The translations under genes and the position numbers were made by a program. Below are positions 14,365-20,529 of a stretch of DNA of 20,529 nt, in pieces. Each line of letters opens with the position of its first letter. The stretch's first letter is position 1. This DNA comes from Flavobacteriaceae bacterium UBA5544. Its GTDB lineage: Bacteria > Bacteroidota > Bacteroidia > Flavobacteriales > Flavobacteriaceae. The stretch spans positions 30,365-50,893 of the forward strand of contig DINI01000026.1 in assembly GCA_002426755.1 (NCBI GenBank). The letters are read 5' to 3'. The notes below the pieces were generated by a model, which was given only the letters and a program-made list of their open reading frames with translations, had not been told where the DNA came from and ran no database searches.

Positions 14365-14607
14365 TATCTTTTCTGACCATTACAAAAAAAAGTTTTTTTT
14401 GGAAAGGCGATGAAAAATTTAATATTCTGAAAACTTTAAAAGACAAAAAGATTAATTAATCTTTTTGTCTTTTTTTTTATTTGCATAACTTTAATTTGTT
14501 AAATTACAACTAACTCTACAGTAATTTATTATATTGCCGACCTTTCTCTAGATATGAATATTGATTTTCTTTCTTTTTCAGGTTAATTGATTTTTAATTT
14601 ATATTAA
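14365..14607 (+). other. intergenic region between peptide gene and outer-membrane barrel gene
   Basis: This 243-base stretch contains an A8-G-T8 tract (about 14381-14400), the 36-base palindromic terminator, and about 130 bases of AT-rich leader for the next gene. A 10-codon frame at 14554 (ATG...TAA) lies within that leader without further support. No clear TAnnTTTG element is seen for the barrel gene. Confidence 0.5.
14438..14478 (+). terminator. strong terminator with 36-base perfect palindrome
   Basis: Bases 14438-14473 are a perfect palindrome, each arm 18 bases, starting AAAAGACAAAAAG, with the centre in TTAATTAA. It is followed by a T run to 14478. It begins 73 bases after the peptide gene stop and would also work on the minus strand. 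Confidence 0.85.
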
Positions 14608-15276
14608 ATGATAGTAAAACAAAACATTGGTAAGCTCTTCTTCTTGATGGTTTTTGGAATTGTGCATTTAAGTTTAAATGCACAAACGGAATCTAATTCT
14701 TCAAATAAGCAAAAGATAGAATTTTATGAACTTCGTGGCAACAATGCAATTGATGTAGGAGCAGGTACTTCCGTTATCAATGGTGATTTAGTGGATCCTA
14801 AATTTGAGATTTATTTTCATGTCGGCTATAAGCGTTATATTCTTCCTTATTTGAATATTAATGTGGGGTACAATAAGTTTAATTTGGCGTACACCGATGT
14901 GTACAACGAAGGGTTTATGTCGTTTGATTTAAACTTGGAATCCACTTTGATGCCCCACAATAGATTCTCGCCTTTTATTTTTGCTGGTGGAGGTTATAAT
15001 GCGTCAAATTATTTTAAACAAACCGCTTTTAAATTTCAAGGCGGTGGGGGGGTCGAATATATCGTTTCAGAAGGTTTGGGACTTAAACTTTATACGGACT
15101 ATAATTATGTGTTGAGCGATGAACTTGACGGATTGATTGCCGGAGCTTCGGATGATACATATTTTAGAATTGGTTTAGGAATCAACTATTATTTTGGGGG
15201 AGGAACTAAAAAAGCTAAAATTTTAAAAGACCAACCATCGATAATCAATTCCAATCAAATAATTCCCGATAACTAA
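14608..15276 (+). CDS. outer membrane beta-barrel protein, small
   Basis: This is a 222-residue exported protein. Residues 1-25 are a signal peptide ending in LSLNAQ. The rest alternates hydrophobic and polar residues in strands rich in Gly and aromatics (INVGYNKFNLAYTDVY, FAGGGYNASNYF, GGGVEYIVSEGLGLKLYTDY, DDTYFRIGLGINYYFGGG), typical of an eight-stranded OmpA/OmpX-like porin barrel. The last strand is followed by a 25-residue tail (KKAKILKDQPSIINSNQIIP...) instead of ending in an aromatic residue, so the C-terminus is probably periplasmic. There is no OmpA peptidoglycan-binding domain. The barrel type is clear but not the role; it could be a small OMP or an assembly/surface factor. It ends 35 bases before purM and could be cotranscribed with it, although purM has its own -7 element. 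Confidence 0.85.
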   Translation: MIVKQNIGKLFFLMVFGIVHLSLNAQTESNSSNKQKIEFYELRGNNAIDVGAGTSVINGDLVDPKFEIYFHVGYKRYILPYLNINVGYNKFNLAYTDVYNEGFMSFDLNLESTLMPHNRFSPFIFAGGGYNASNYFKQTAFKFQGGGGVEYIVSEGLGLKLYTDYNYVLSDELDGLIAGASDDTYFRIGLGINYYFGGGTKKAKILKDQPSIINSNQIIPDN

Positions 15277-15287
15277 ATTACTATTCC

Positions 15288-15295
15288 TATTTTTG
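15288..15295 (+). promoter_or_regulatory. -7 promoter element upstream of purM
   Basis: TATTTTTG, followed by C, is identical to the elements in front of glnN and prfA. It stands 16 bases before the purM ATG at 15312, just after the stop of the barrel gene. No TTG -33 box is evident. Confidence 0.45.
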
Positions 15296-15311
15296 CAAAA
15301 TAACCAAAGTT

Positions 15312-16490
15312 ATGAGCGAAAATATAAGCAAACGTTATGCTCAACGTGGAGTTTCGGCTTCAAAAGAGGATGTGCATAATGCCATTAAAAACATCGACAA
15401 AGGTTTATTTCCCAAAGCATTTTGCAAAATTGTTCCAGATTATTTGACAAATGACAATAATTATTGTTTAGTCATGCATGCCGATGGTGCAGGAACAAAA
15501 TCTTCACTTGCCTATATGTATTGGAAAGAAACCGGAGATATTTCAGTATGGAAAGGCATTGCCCAAGATGCTCTGATTATGAATATCGATGATTTGCTTT
15601 GTATTGGTGCTACCGATAATATCATGTTATCTTCAACAATCGGTAGGAATAAAAACCTTATTACCGGTGATGTGATTTCTGCAATTATCAACGGAACTGA
15701 AGAATTGATTTCTGAACTTAAAAACTTTGGTGTCACTATCCATTCTACTGGAGGCGAAACTGCTGATGTTGGTGATTTGGTGCGGACGATTATTGTAGAT
15801 TCTACTGTTACCGCTCGTATGGAACGTAGCAAAGTTATTGATAATGCAAACATTCAAGTTGGCGACGTGATTGTCGGCCTGTCTTCTTCGGGACAAGCGA
15901 CTTATGAAAAAGACTATAATGGGGGCATGGGAAGCAATGGTTTGACTTCTGCAAGACATGATGTTTTTAGTAATTATTTAGCTAAAAAATTCCCAGAAAG
16001 TTATGACGCTTCGGTTCCAAAAGAGTTAGTGTATTCTGGTAATATTAAATTAACCGATGAAGTAGAAAATTCTCCAATTGATGCAGGCAAATTAGTACTT
16101 TCTCCTACTAGGACGTATGCCCCAATTATCAAAAAAATCTTATCTAAATATTCAACTAAAGAAATTCATGGGATGGTACATTGCAGTGGAGGTGCCCAAA
16201 CCAAAATTCTTCACTTTATAGATGATTTACATATTGTCAAAGATAATATGTTCCCAATTCCTCCGTTGTTTAAGCTGATTCAGGAGCAATCAAAAACAGA
16301 TTGGAAAGAGATGTATCAAGTATTTAATTGTGGCCATCGAATGGAACTTTATGTGTCCCAGAAAGTTGCAAAAGATATTATCTCAATTTCTGAATCATTC
16401 AATGTCGAGGCTCGAATTGTTGGTAAAGTTGAGGCTTCCAGCCATAAAAAATTAACCATCAAAAGCGAGTTTGGAACATTCGAATATTAA
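15312..16490 (+). CDS. purM: phosphoribosylformylglycinamidine cyclo-ligase (AIR synthetase)
   Basis: This enzyme catalyses the ATP-dependent ring closure of FGAM to AIR in purine synthesis, in the cytoplasm. Its 392 residues are some 45 longer than E. coli PurM and fit the Bacteroidota form. Family motifs are RYAQRGVSASKEDVHNA near the start, HADGAGTKSSLAY (56-68, nucleotide-binding Asp/Gly loop), AQDALIMNIDDLLCIGA (84-100, Asp residues for Mg2+), STGGETADVGD (145-155), IVGLSSSGQATYEKDYNGG (187-205) and the C-terminal MVHCSGGAQTKILHF and FNCGHRMELY. Because it is divergent from the enterobacterial enzyme it is sometimes annotated only as 'AIR synthase related protein'. It is followed after 29 bases by the DUF3078 gene on the same strand. 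Confidence 0.9.
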   Translation: MSENISKRYAQRGVSASKEDVHNAIKNIDKGLFPKAFCKIVPDYLTNDNNYCLVMHADGAGTKSSLAYMYWKETGDISVWKGIAQDALIMNIDDLLCIGATDNIMLSSTIGRNKNLITGDVISAIINGTEELISELKNFGVTIHSTGGETADVGDLVRTIIVDSTVTARMERSKVIDNANIQVGDVIVGLSSSGQATYEKDYNGGMGSNGLTSARHDVFSNYLAKKFPESYDASVPKELVYSGNIKLTDEVENSPIDAGKLVLSPTRTYAPIIKKILSKYSTKEIHGMVHCSGGAQTKILHFIDDLHIVKDNMFPIPPLFKLIQEQSKTDWKEMYQVFNCGHRMELYVSQKVAKDIISISESFNVEARIVGKVEASSHKKLTIKSEFGTFEY

Positions 16491-16519
16491 ATAAGTTTAA
16501 ATCTTTCAAGTATTTCCAC

Positions 16520-17494
16520 ATGAGGTCAATTATTGTAATCGTCCTAACTCTTTTTTTTCAAATAGCAAACGGTCAAATTTTTCAAATTGCGAATACCCAA
16601 GCGAATGCTTTAAAGGTTAAAAGCATCGATACACTTCCCAATTGGGAACAGAAAAATAGAGCTGGCCTAGACATCAATGAGGTTACATTTGTCAATTGGA
16701 GTGCTGGAGGTAGTAATTCCATTTCAGCTCTTTTAAAGTTTGAATCGGTTTTAAATTACACTGAAGGACTTTTACGATGGAAAAACAAAGCCATTGTGAA
16801 TTATGGAATCAATAAACAGCAAGAGCAAAAACTTCGCAAAACCAGTGATGAATTAGAGCTGATTTCCACATTGGGGTTCCAAAAAGATAGCTTAAGCAAT
16901 TGGTATTTTTCTTCGAGATTCAATTTTAAGACGCAGTTTAGCAATGGATATAATTATCCCAATCGCGACAACCCCATATCAAGATTTATGGCTCCAGGCT
17001 ATTTGTTCATCGGAGGTGGTGTTGAATATGGGAAAAATATCGAAAAATTTTCAACCTATTTTTCTCCTTTAACCTTCAAGTCAACCTTTGTATTAGATAG
17101 GGATTTGTCCAATGCGGGTTCATTTGGTGTTGAAAAAGCAATTGTAGATGAAGAAGGAAATATCATCAAAGAAGGGGAGCGCGTCAGAACTGAAATTGGG
17201 ATGTTGTTGACCAACGAATTTGAAACAGAAGTCTTCGAAAATATCGCAATCAAAAGCAGGGCAAGTTTATATTCCGACTATCTTAATAGTTTTGGAAACA
17301 TCGATGTGGATTGGGAAGTGATGTTCAATTTTAAAGTTAATCAATATGTCAGAGCATCTTTGGGTTCGCATTTAAAATACGATAATGATGTCAAAACGAT
17401 TGTAGATACAGAGGTGGATGATGAGGTTGCAATCGAAGGAGCGAAAATACAATGGAAGCAAATTTTAGGTATTGGTGTGGTAGTCAATTTTTAA
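16520..17494 (+). CDS. DUF3078 domain-containing outer membrane protein
   Basis: This 324-residue exported protein has a signal peptide at 1-19 (MRSIIVIVLTLFFQIANGQ). The mature part matches my memory of the Bacteroidota DUF3078 family. It has the early GLDINEVTFVNWSAGGSNSI block (about 50-69), then strand pairs WKNKAIVNYGINKQ and ELISTLGFQKDSLSNWYFSS, the MAPGYLFIGGGVEY segment, and a terminal barrel-like stretch ending in an aromatic residue (WKQILGIGVVVNF), the usual C-terminal mark of an outer-membrane barrel. The function of the family is unknown. It starts 29 bases after purM and is probably cotranscribed. Its stop overlaps the stop of the convergent ABC gene: the four bases TTAA at 17491-17494 contain both stop codons. 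Confidence 0.88.
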   Translation: MRSIIVIVLTLFFQIANGQIFQIANTQANALKVKSIDTLPNWEQKNRAGLDINEVTFVNWSAGGSNSISALLKFESVLNYTEGLLRWKNKAIVNYGINKQQEQKLRKTSDELELISTLGFQKDSLSNWYFSSRFNFKTQFSNGYNYPNRDNPISRFMAPGYLFIGGGVEYGKNIEKFSTYFSPLTFKSTFVLDRDLSNAGSFGVEKAIVDEEGNIIKEGERVRTEIGMLLTNEFETEVFENIAIKSRASLYSDYLNSFGNIDVDWEVMFNFKVNQYVRASLGSHLKYDNDVKTIVDTEVDDEVAIEGAKIQWKQILGIGVVVNF

Positions 17495-18153
17495 GTCAGC
17501 GAACCAATAGATAGGTAGTTGTAATCTTCTAATTCCAAGGTGTTTTGGATGATTTTGGTACAGCCATTTTTCAGTAGATATAAGTTATCCGAAGTCTCAA
17601 TCACATCTCGAAAATAGTGGTCTGTAATAATAATGGCTTTTTTGCGCTTCTCGATTTCGATCAATGCTTTGAATTTTTCAATATACAGAGGAGCGATATG
17701 TGAAAATGGTTCATCCAACAATATAATTTCTTTTTTACTTTTTAGAATTAAATGAGTTTCCAAAACCCGTCGTTCGCGTCCAGAAAGTGTGTTCATTTTA
17801 CTGTCAGGATAAAAGGACAAGGATTCAAAAACATTGCTGAATTCAGACCAAACTAACTTCAGAAGCTTAAAAATGGTTTTGGTTTTCAGATTGTTTGGAG
17901 CCAGTGGATGCTGTGGTAAAAAACCGATGCTATTGGTTTGATAAAGTGGTTTTAAAACTGGTTTCCCGTCCAGTCGAAGCAATTTATATTTGGGTTGAAG
18001 TGAGCCAAAAATTATTGCCATAAGACTGGTTTTTCCACATCCGTTGTTCCCAAGAATTCCTGTGACTTTTCCAGTTTCAGCTTTAAGATAGATGCCATTG
18101 AGAATCCGTTTTTTAGAAAAATAAAGTTCAACACTGTCAATTTCTAAAATCAT
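17491..18153 (-). CDS. ABC transporter ATP-binding protein
   Basis: This is a 220-residue single nucleotide-binding subunit. Walker A is GNNGCGKT (35-42), Q-loop GFLPQHPL (77-84), signature LSGRERR (123-129, LSGRE replacing the standard LSGGQ), Walker B IILLDEP (143-149) and the switch His TDHYF (177-181). The C-terminal part is short and has no regulatory domain. The sequence resembles LptB-type and other small ATPases. The start ATG at 18153 overlaps the stop of the upstream gene in ATGA (18150-18153), so the two are translationally coupled and likely form one transporter. The substrate is unknown. It overlaps the convergent DUF3078 gene at the stop codon, with no room for a terminator. Confidence 0.92.
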   Translation of the reverse strand: MILEIDSVELYFSKKRILNGIYLKAETGKVTGILGNNGCGKTSLMAIIFGSLQPKYKLLRLDGKPVLKPLYQTNSIGFLPQHPLAPNNLKTKTIFKLLKLVWSEFSNVFESLSFYPDSKMNTLSGRERRVLETHLILKSKKEIILLDEPFSHIAPLYIEKFKALIEIEKRKKAIIITDHYFRDVIETSDNLYLLKNGCTKIIQNTLELEDYNYLSIGSLT

Positions 18154-18440
18154 ATAAATTCTTGCATAATGAGTAAAAACCCAATCGTAATAAAGATATC
18201 AATTAAAAACAGTGCAGCAAATAGCTTAAAATCGGATAGGCCAAGGTTTTTGTAAAAAATAAGTGTCTTTTTTGAGCTAGTTTCCTTTACAAGATACCAA
18301 ACGAATAGTGTCAAAATGAGTTTGGTGATAATGGCCGAAACAATGTTTGGATTGAAAACTACTAATAAAACATTGATGGCAAACGACCAAAAAAAGAATG
18401 GACGATAGAACACTAATATGGCTTCCAAACGTTGTAGCAT
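18150..18440 (-). CDS. small hydrophobic membrane protein, ABC transporter partner
   Basis: From the ATG at 18440 this is a 96-residue protein. Three hydrophobic segments are visible: about FYRPFFFWSFAINVLLVVF, IVSAIITKLILTLFVWYLV and LFAALFLIDIFITIGFLLIM. Between them lies the stretch KKTLIFYKNLGLSDFKLF, in my view typical of small flavobacterial membrane proteins next to a lone ABC ATPase (from memory, not checked). It is likely the membrane part of the transporter. The frame stays open upstream to a GTG at 18548 (132 residues), but that start overlaps the prfA -7 box and adds an unhydrophobic, unfamiliar 36-residue N-terminus. I therefore prefer 18440 without being sure. The substrate is unknown. 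Confidence 0.75.
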   Translation of the reverse strand: MLQRLEAILVFYRPFFFWSFAINVLLVVFNPNIVSAIITKLILTLFVWYLVKETSSKKTLIFYKNLGLSDFKLFAALFLIDIFITIGFLLIMQEFI

Positions 18441-18510
18441 AATCTGAAAACGAATTATATCATGAAATATTTCAGTCTCTATTTTTTGTAATTGCAAAAG
18501 AATTCTGGTC

Positions 18511-18542
18511 TTGATTCTTTCAGAGAAATAATCGTATTTTTG
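18511..18542 (+). promoter_or_regulatory. Bacteroidota-type promoter of prfA
   Basis: TTG at 18511-18513, a 21-base spacer, then TATTTTTG at 18535-18542, followed by C. This matches TTG-N17-23-TAnnTTTG. The ATG of prfA is 21 bases further. It rules out the longer prfA reading from 18492, whose codons would contain the promoter. The region also lies inside the possible N-terminal extension of the divergent membrane-protein gene. Confidence 0.7.
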
Positions 18543-18563
18543 CGTCACAATTCAAACACATAC

Positions 18564-19640
18564 ATGTTAGACAAATTAAACATAGTAAAACAACGCTTTG
18601 ATGAGGTGAACGATTTAATCATTCAACCAGACATCATTAGTGACCAAAAACGCTACATAGCTCTAAATAAAGAATATAAGGAGCTGAAAGTTTTGGTTGA
18701 CAAGCGTGAAGAATATAAATTATTGCTGGACAATCTTAAAGAAGCTGAAGACATCATCAACGAAGGTGGAGATGCCGAAATGGTGGAAATGGCAAAGATG
18801 CAATATGAAGAAGCCAAAGAAGCGATTCCAAAAATGGAGGAAGACATAAGGTTTTTGTTAATTCCTAAAAACCCTGAAGATTCCAAAAATGCAGTGGTAG
18901 AGCTTCGTGCCGGAACTGGTGGTGACGAAGCCAGCATTTTTGCCGGAGATTTATATAGAATGTATACCAAATATTGCGAAAGTAAAGGCTGGAAAATCGA
19001 AGTCGTAGATTTTAATGAAGGGACTTCCGGTGGTTTTAAAGAAATGATTTTTGAAGTCAACGGTGAGGACGTTTATGGCACTCTAAAATTTGAAGCTGGC
19101 GTGCATCGCGTACAACGTGTGCCACAAACGGAGACACAAGGACGTGTGCATACAAGTGCGGCAACTGTTATTGTGTTGCCTGAAGCTGAAGAGTTTGATT
19201 ACGAATTGGACATGTCCGAAGTTCGAATTGAGCGAACAACTTCTACAGGCCCTGGTGGACAAAGTGTGAATACAACCTATTCTGCAATCAAGTTGCATCA
19301 CGAACCTACAGGTTTGATTGTGAGTTGTCAAGACCAAAAATCTTCACATAAAAATCTTGAAAAAGCGTTGAAGGTTTTACGTTCACGTTTGTACGAAAGG
19401 GAATTGGAAAAGAAATTGGCGGCTGACTCCGAGAAACGAAAAAGTATGGTTTCTACTGGTGACAGAAGTGCAAAAATCAGAACATATAACTATTCTCAAG
19501 GACGCGTCACAGACCATAGAATTGGACTGACACTTTATGACTTGGGTAACATCATGAATGGTGACATCCAAAAAATTATAGACGAATTGATGTTGGCAGA
19601 AAACACAGAATTGTTGAAAGCAAATACCGATTTAATTTAA
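18564..19640 (+). CDS. prfA: peptide chain release factor 1
   Basis: RF1 reads UAA and UAG in the ribosomal A site and triggers release of the protein chain. From the ATG at 18564 it has 358 residues, the normal size. The codon-reading motif of RF1 is present as P187-Q-T189 (HRVQRVPQTETQGRVHTSAA), and the catalytic GGQ at 231-233 sits in TSTGPGGQSVNTT. Ser follows GGQ where many other RF1 proteins have His; I recall this GPGGQSVNTT form from Bacteroidota RF1. The glutamine would be methylated by PrmC, whose gene is not adjacent here. The N-terminal helices (1-100) and domain SRLYERELEKKLAADSEKR are typical. It is preceded by its own promoter and followed by a hairpin. Confidence 0.96.
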   Translation: MLDKLNIVKQRFDEVNDLIIQPDIISDQKRYIALNKEYKELKVLVDKREEYKLLLDNLKEAEDIINEGGDAEMVEMAKMQYEEAKEAIPKMEEDIRFLLIPKNPEDSKNAVVELRAGTGGDEASIFAGDLYRMYTKYCESKGWKIEVVDFNEGTSGGFKEMIFEVNGEDVYGTLKFEAGVHRVQRVPQTETQGRVHTSAATVIVLPEAEEFDYELDMSEVRIERTTSTGPGGQSVNTTYSAIKLHHEPTGLIVSCQDQKSSHKNLEKALKVLRSRLYERELEKKLAADSEKRKSMVSTGDRSAKIRTYNYSQGRVTDHRIGLTLYDLGNIMNGDIQKIIDELMLAENTELLKANTDLI

Positions 19641-19646
19641 AACATG

Positions 19647-19668
19647 AGCCTCTTTTTGAGGCTTTTTT
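19647..19668 (+). terminator. terminator hairpin between prfA and pyrF
   Basis: AGCCTC (19647-19652), loop TTTTT, GAGGCT (19658-19663), then TTTTT. The 6-bp, GC-rich stem starts 7 bases after the prfA stop. It ends only 6 bases before the pyrF ATG, so it lies in the immediate leader of pyrF. Confidence 0.8.
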
Positions 19669-19674
19669 ATTAGC

Positions 19675-20496
19675 ATGACGACAAAACAACTCATCCAGCA
19701 AATCAAAAAAAAGAAATCCTTTCTCTGCATCGGATTGGATGTCGATTTGAACAAAATCCCAAAGCATTTATTGAATGATGAAGATCCAATATTTGCTTTC
19801 AATAAAGCAATCATTGATGCAACTCATCATTTAGCGGTAGCTTACAAGCCAAATACCGCTTTTTATGAAGCGCACGGCTTAAAAGGTTGGAAAGCGCTTG
19901 AAAAGACTATTATGTATCTTAATGTAATGCATCCGGAAATCTTTACCATTGCCGACGCCAAGCGAGGTGATATTGGTAATACCAGTAGTATGTACGCTAA
20001 AGCATTTTTGGAAGATTTGAACTTTGATAGTGTCACCGTAGCTCCTTATATGGGGAAAGATTCTGTGGAACCTTTTTTAGCGGTCAAAAACAAACATACC
20101 ATATTGCTGGCATTGACATCCAACGAAGGCGCTTTTGATTTCCAAACCAAAAAAGTGAATCGAAATTTTTTATACAGGGAAGTCATCAAAACCTCCAAGA
20201 CTTGGAAGAATAGTAAAAATTTAATGTATGTCGTTGGTGCAACAAAAGCAACGTATTTAAAGCAAATAAGAAACCTCATTCCTGATAGTTTTATACTGGT
20301 TCCAGGGGTTGGAGCCCAAGGAGGAAGTTTGAAGGATGTTTGTAAATATGGAATGAATTCCAATGTCGGATTGCTCGTCAATTCATCCAGAGGAATTATT
20401 TATGCGTCCAATAAGGAAGATTTTGCAGAAGCAGCCGCTAGAAATGCAGAAGAACTTCAAAAAGAAATGGCTTCGATTTTAATCAAACAAAAATAA
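19675..20496 (+). CDS. pyrF: orotidine 5'-phosphate decarboxylase
   Basis: This enzyme decarboxylates OMP to UMP, the last step of pyrimidine synthesis, in the cytoplasm. Its 273 residues suit the longer (type 2) subfamily. Visible motifs are FLCIGLDVDLNKIP (16-29, substrate Asp), YKPNTAFYEA (57-66, Lys58), the catalytic IADAKRGDIGNTS (92-104, with D94, K96 and D99), VAPYMGKDSVEPF, and the phosphate-binding VPGVGAQGG (about 211-219) and LLVNSSRGIIYAS. The start at 19675 directly follows the hairpin at 19647-19668. No separate promoter element is visible, so expression probably comes from prfA read-through or a promoter inside prfA. The last 33 bases of the window hold no further recognisable gene. 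Confidence 0.95.
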   Translation: MTTKQLIQQIKKKKSFLCIGLDVDLNKIPKHLLNDEDPIFAFNKAIIDATHHLAVAYKPNTAFYEAHGLKGWKALEKTIMYLNVMHPEIFTIADAKRGDIGNTSSMYAKAFLEDLNFDSVTVAPYMGKDSVEPFLAVKNKHTILLALTSNEGAFDFQTKKVNRNFLYREVIKTSKTWKNSKNLMYVVGATKATYLKQIRNLIPDSFILVPGVGAQGGSLKDVCKYGMNSNVGLLVNSSRGIIYASNKEDFAEAAARNAEELQKEMASILIKQK

Positions 20497-20529
20497 TTTC
20501 TGTTTCTAAAGTCATTTTTGGCGCCGTTG

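Noticed and set aside
14554..14586. 10-codon frame in the leader of the barrel gene, considered as a regulatory leader peptide
   Set aside because: It has no run of regulatory codons and no hairpin between it and the gene.
15512..15959. Long open frames of 108-113 codons on the strand opposite purM
   Set aside because: They lie wholly inside a well-recognised purM gene, show no family resemblance and have no promoter or ribosome-site support; they mirror its codon pattern.
1..20529. CRISPR array, tRNA, rRNA, riboswitch, insertion sequence, prophage or attachment site
   Set aside because: No regularly spaced repeats, no cloverleaf or rRNA-like stretches, no transposase or integrase frames were seen on reading both strands. 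Faint or highly diverged elements could be missed by eye.

Overview
The window reads as chromosomal DNA of a Bacteroidota member, most likely a flavobacterium (Flavobacteriaceae). The DNA is AT-rich. One secreted protein ends in a type A sorting domain of the type IX secretion system (T9SS). Several genes are preceded by the Bacteroidota promoter element TAnnTTTG. Family content also fits: type III glutamine synthetase, a DUF3078 barrel, and an M56 protease with a TonB-plug-like tail. I see no insertion sequence, integrase, prophage gene, CRISPR array, rRNA or tRNA. Most of the window is core genome.

Layout. 1-1128: 3' part of a TolC-type efflux outer-membrane protein, cut by the window edge. 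1139-3148 (minus): DsbD-like thiol:disulfide reductase, convergent with it. 3426-5024: membrane-anchored FMN/iron-sulfur glutamate-synthase-domain protein. 5050-5202 (minus): a 50-residue protein. 5310-7286: secreted multidomain endonuclease I with T9SS signal. 7340-9428 (minus): a BlaI-type repressor and M56 (BlaR1-like) protease operon, with operator dyads lying inside its own promoter. 9559-10509: CaCA-family Na+/Ca2+ antiporter, divergent from that operon. 10604-11623 (minus) and 11808-13991/13994: type II and type III glutamine synthetases, back to back and divergent. 14227-14364: a 45-residue exported peptide with its own promoter element and terminator. 14608-15276: outer-membrane barrel. 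15312-17494: a PurM-type AIR synthetase followed by a DUF3078 protein. 17491-18440 (minus): ABC ATPase plus small membrane protein. 18564-19640: prfA. 19675-20496: pyrF.

How genes work together. The two glutamine synthetases and the glutamate-synthase-like protein all belong to ammonium/glutamate metabolism, although the last lies about 6 kb away. purM and pyrF serve purine and pyrimidine synthesis but are not adjacent. The clearest regulatory unit is blaI-M56: repressor, membrane protease and operators are all visible. TolC remnant, DsbD, endonuclease, OMP and DUF3078 are envelope or secreted functions.

Four strong intrinsic terminators separate units: 7301-7333, 10546-10579, 14015-14044 and 14438-14478. 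A fifth, at 19647-19668, sits just upstream of pyrF. I did not find a clear-cut new multigene defence or biosynthetic system. The least explained items are the two tiny genes (5050-5202 and 14227-14364), the ABC/small-membrane-protein pair, and the dyads around 9455-9502, 11728-11743 and 14073-14090.
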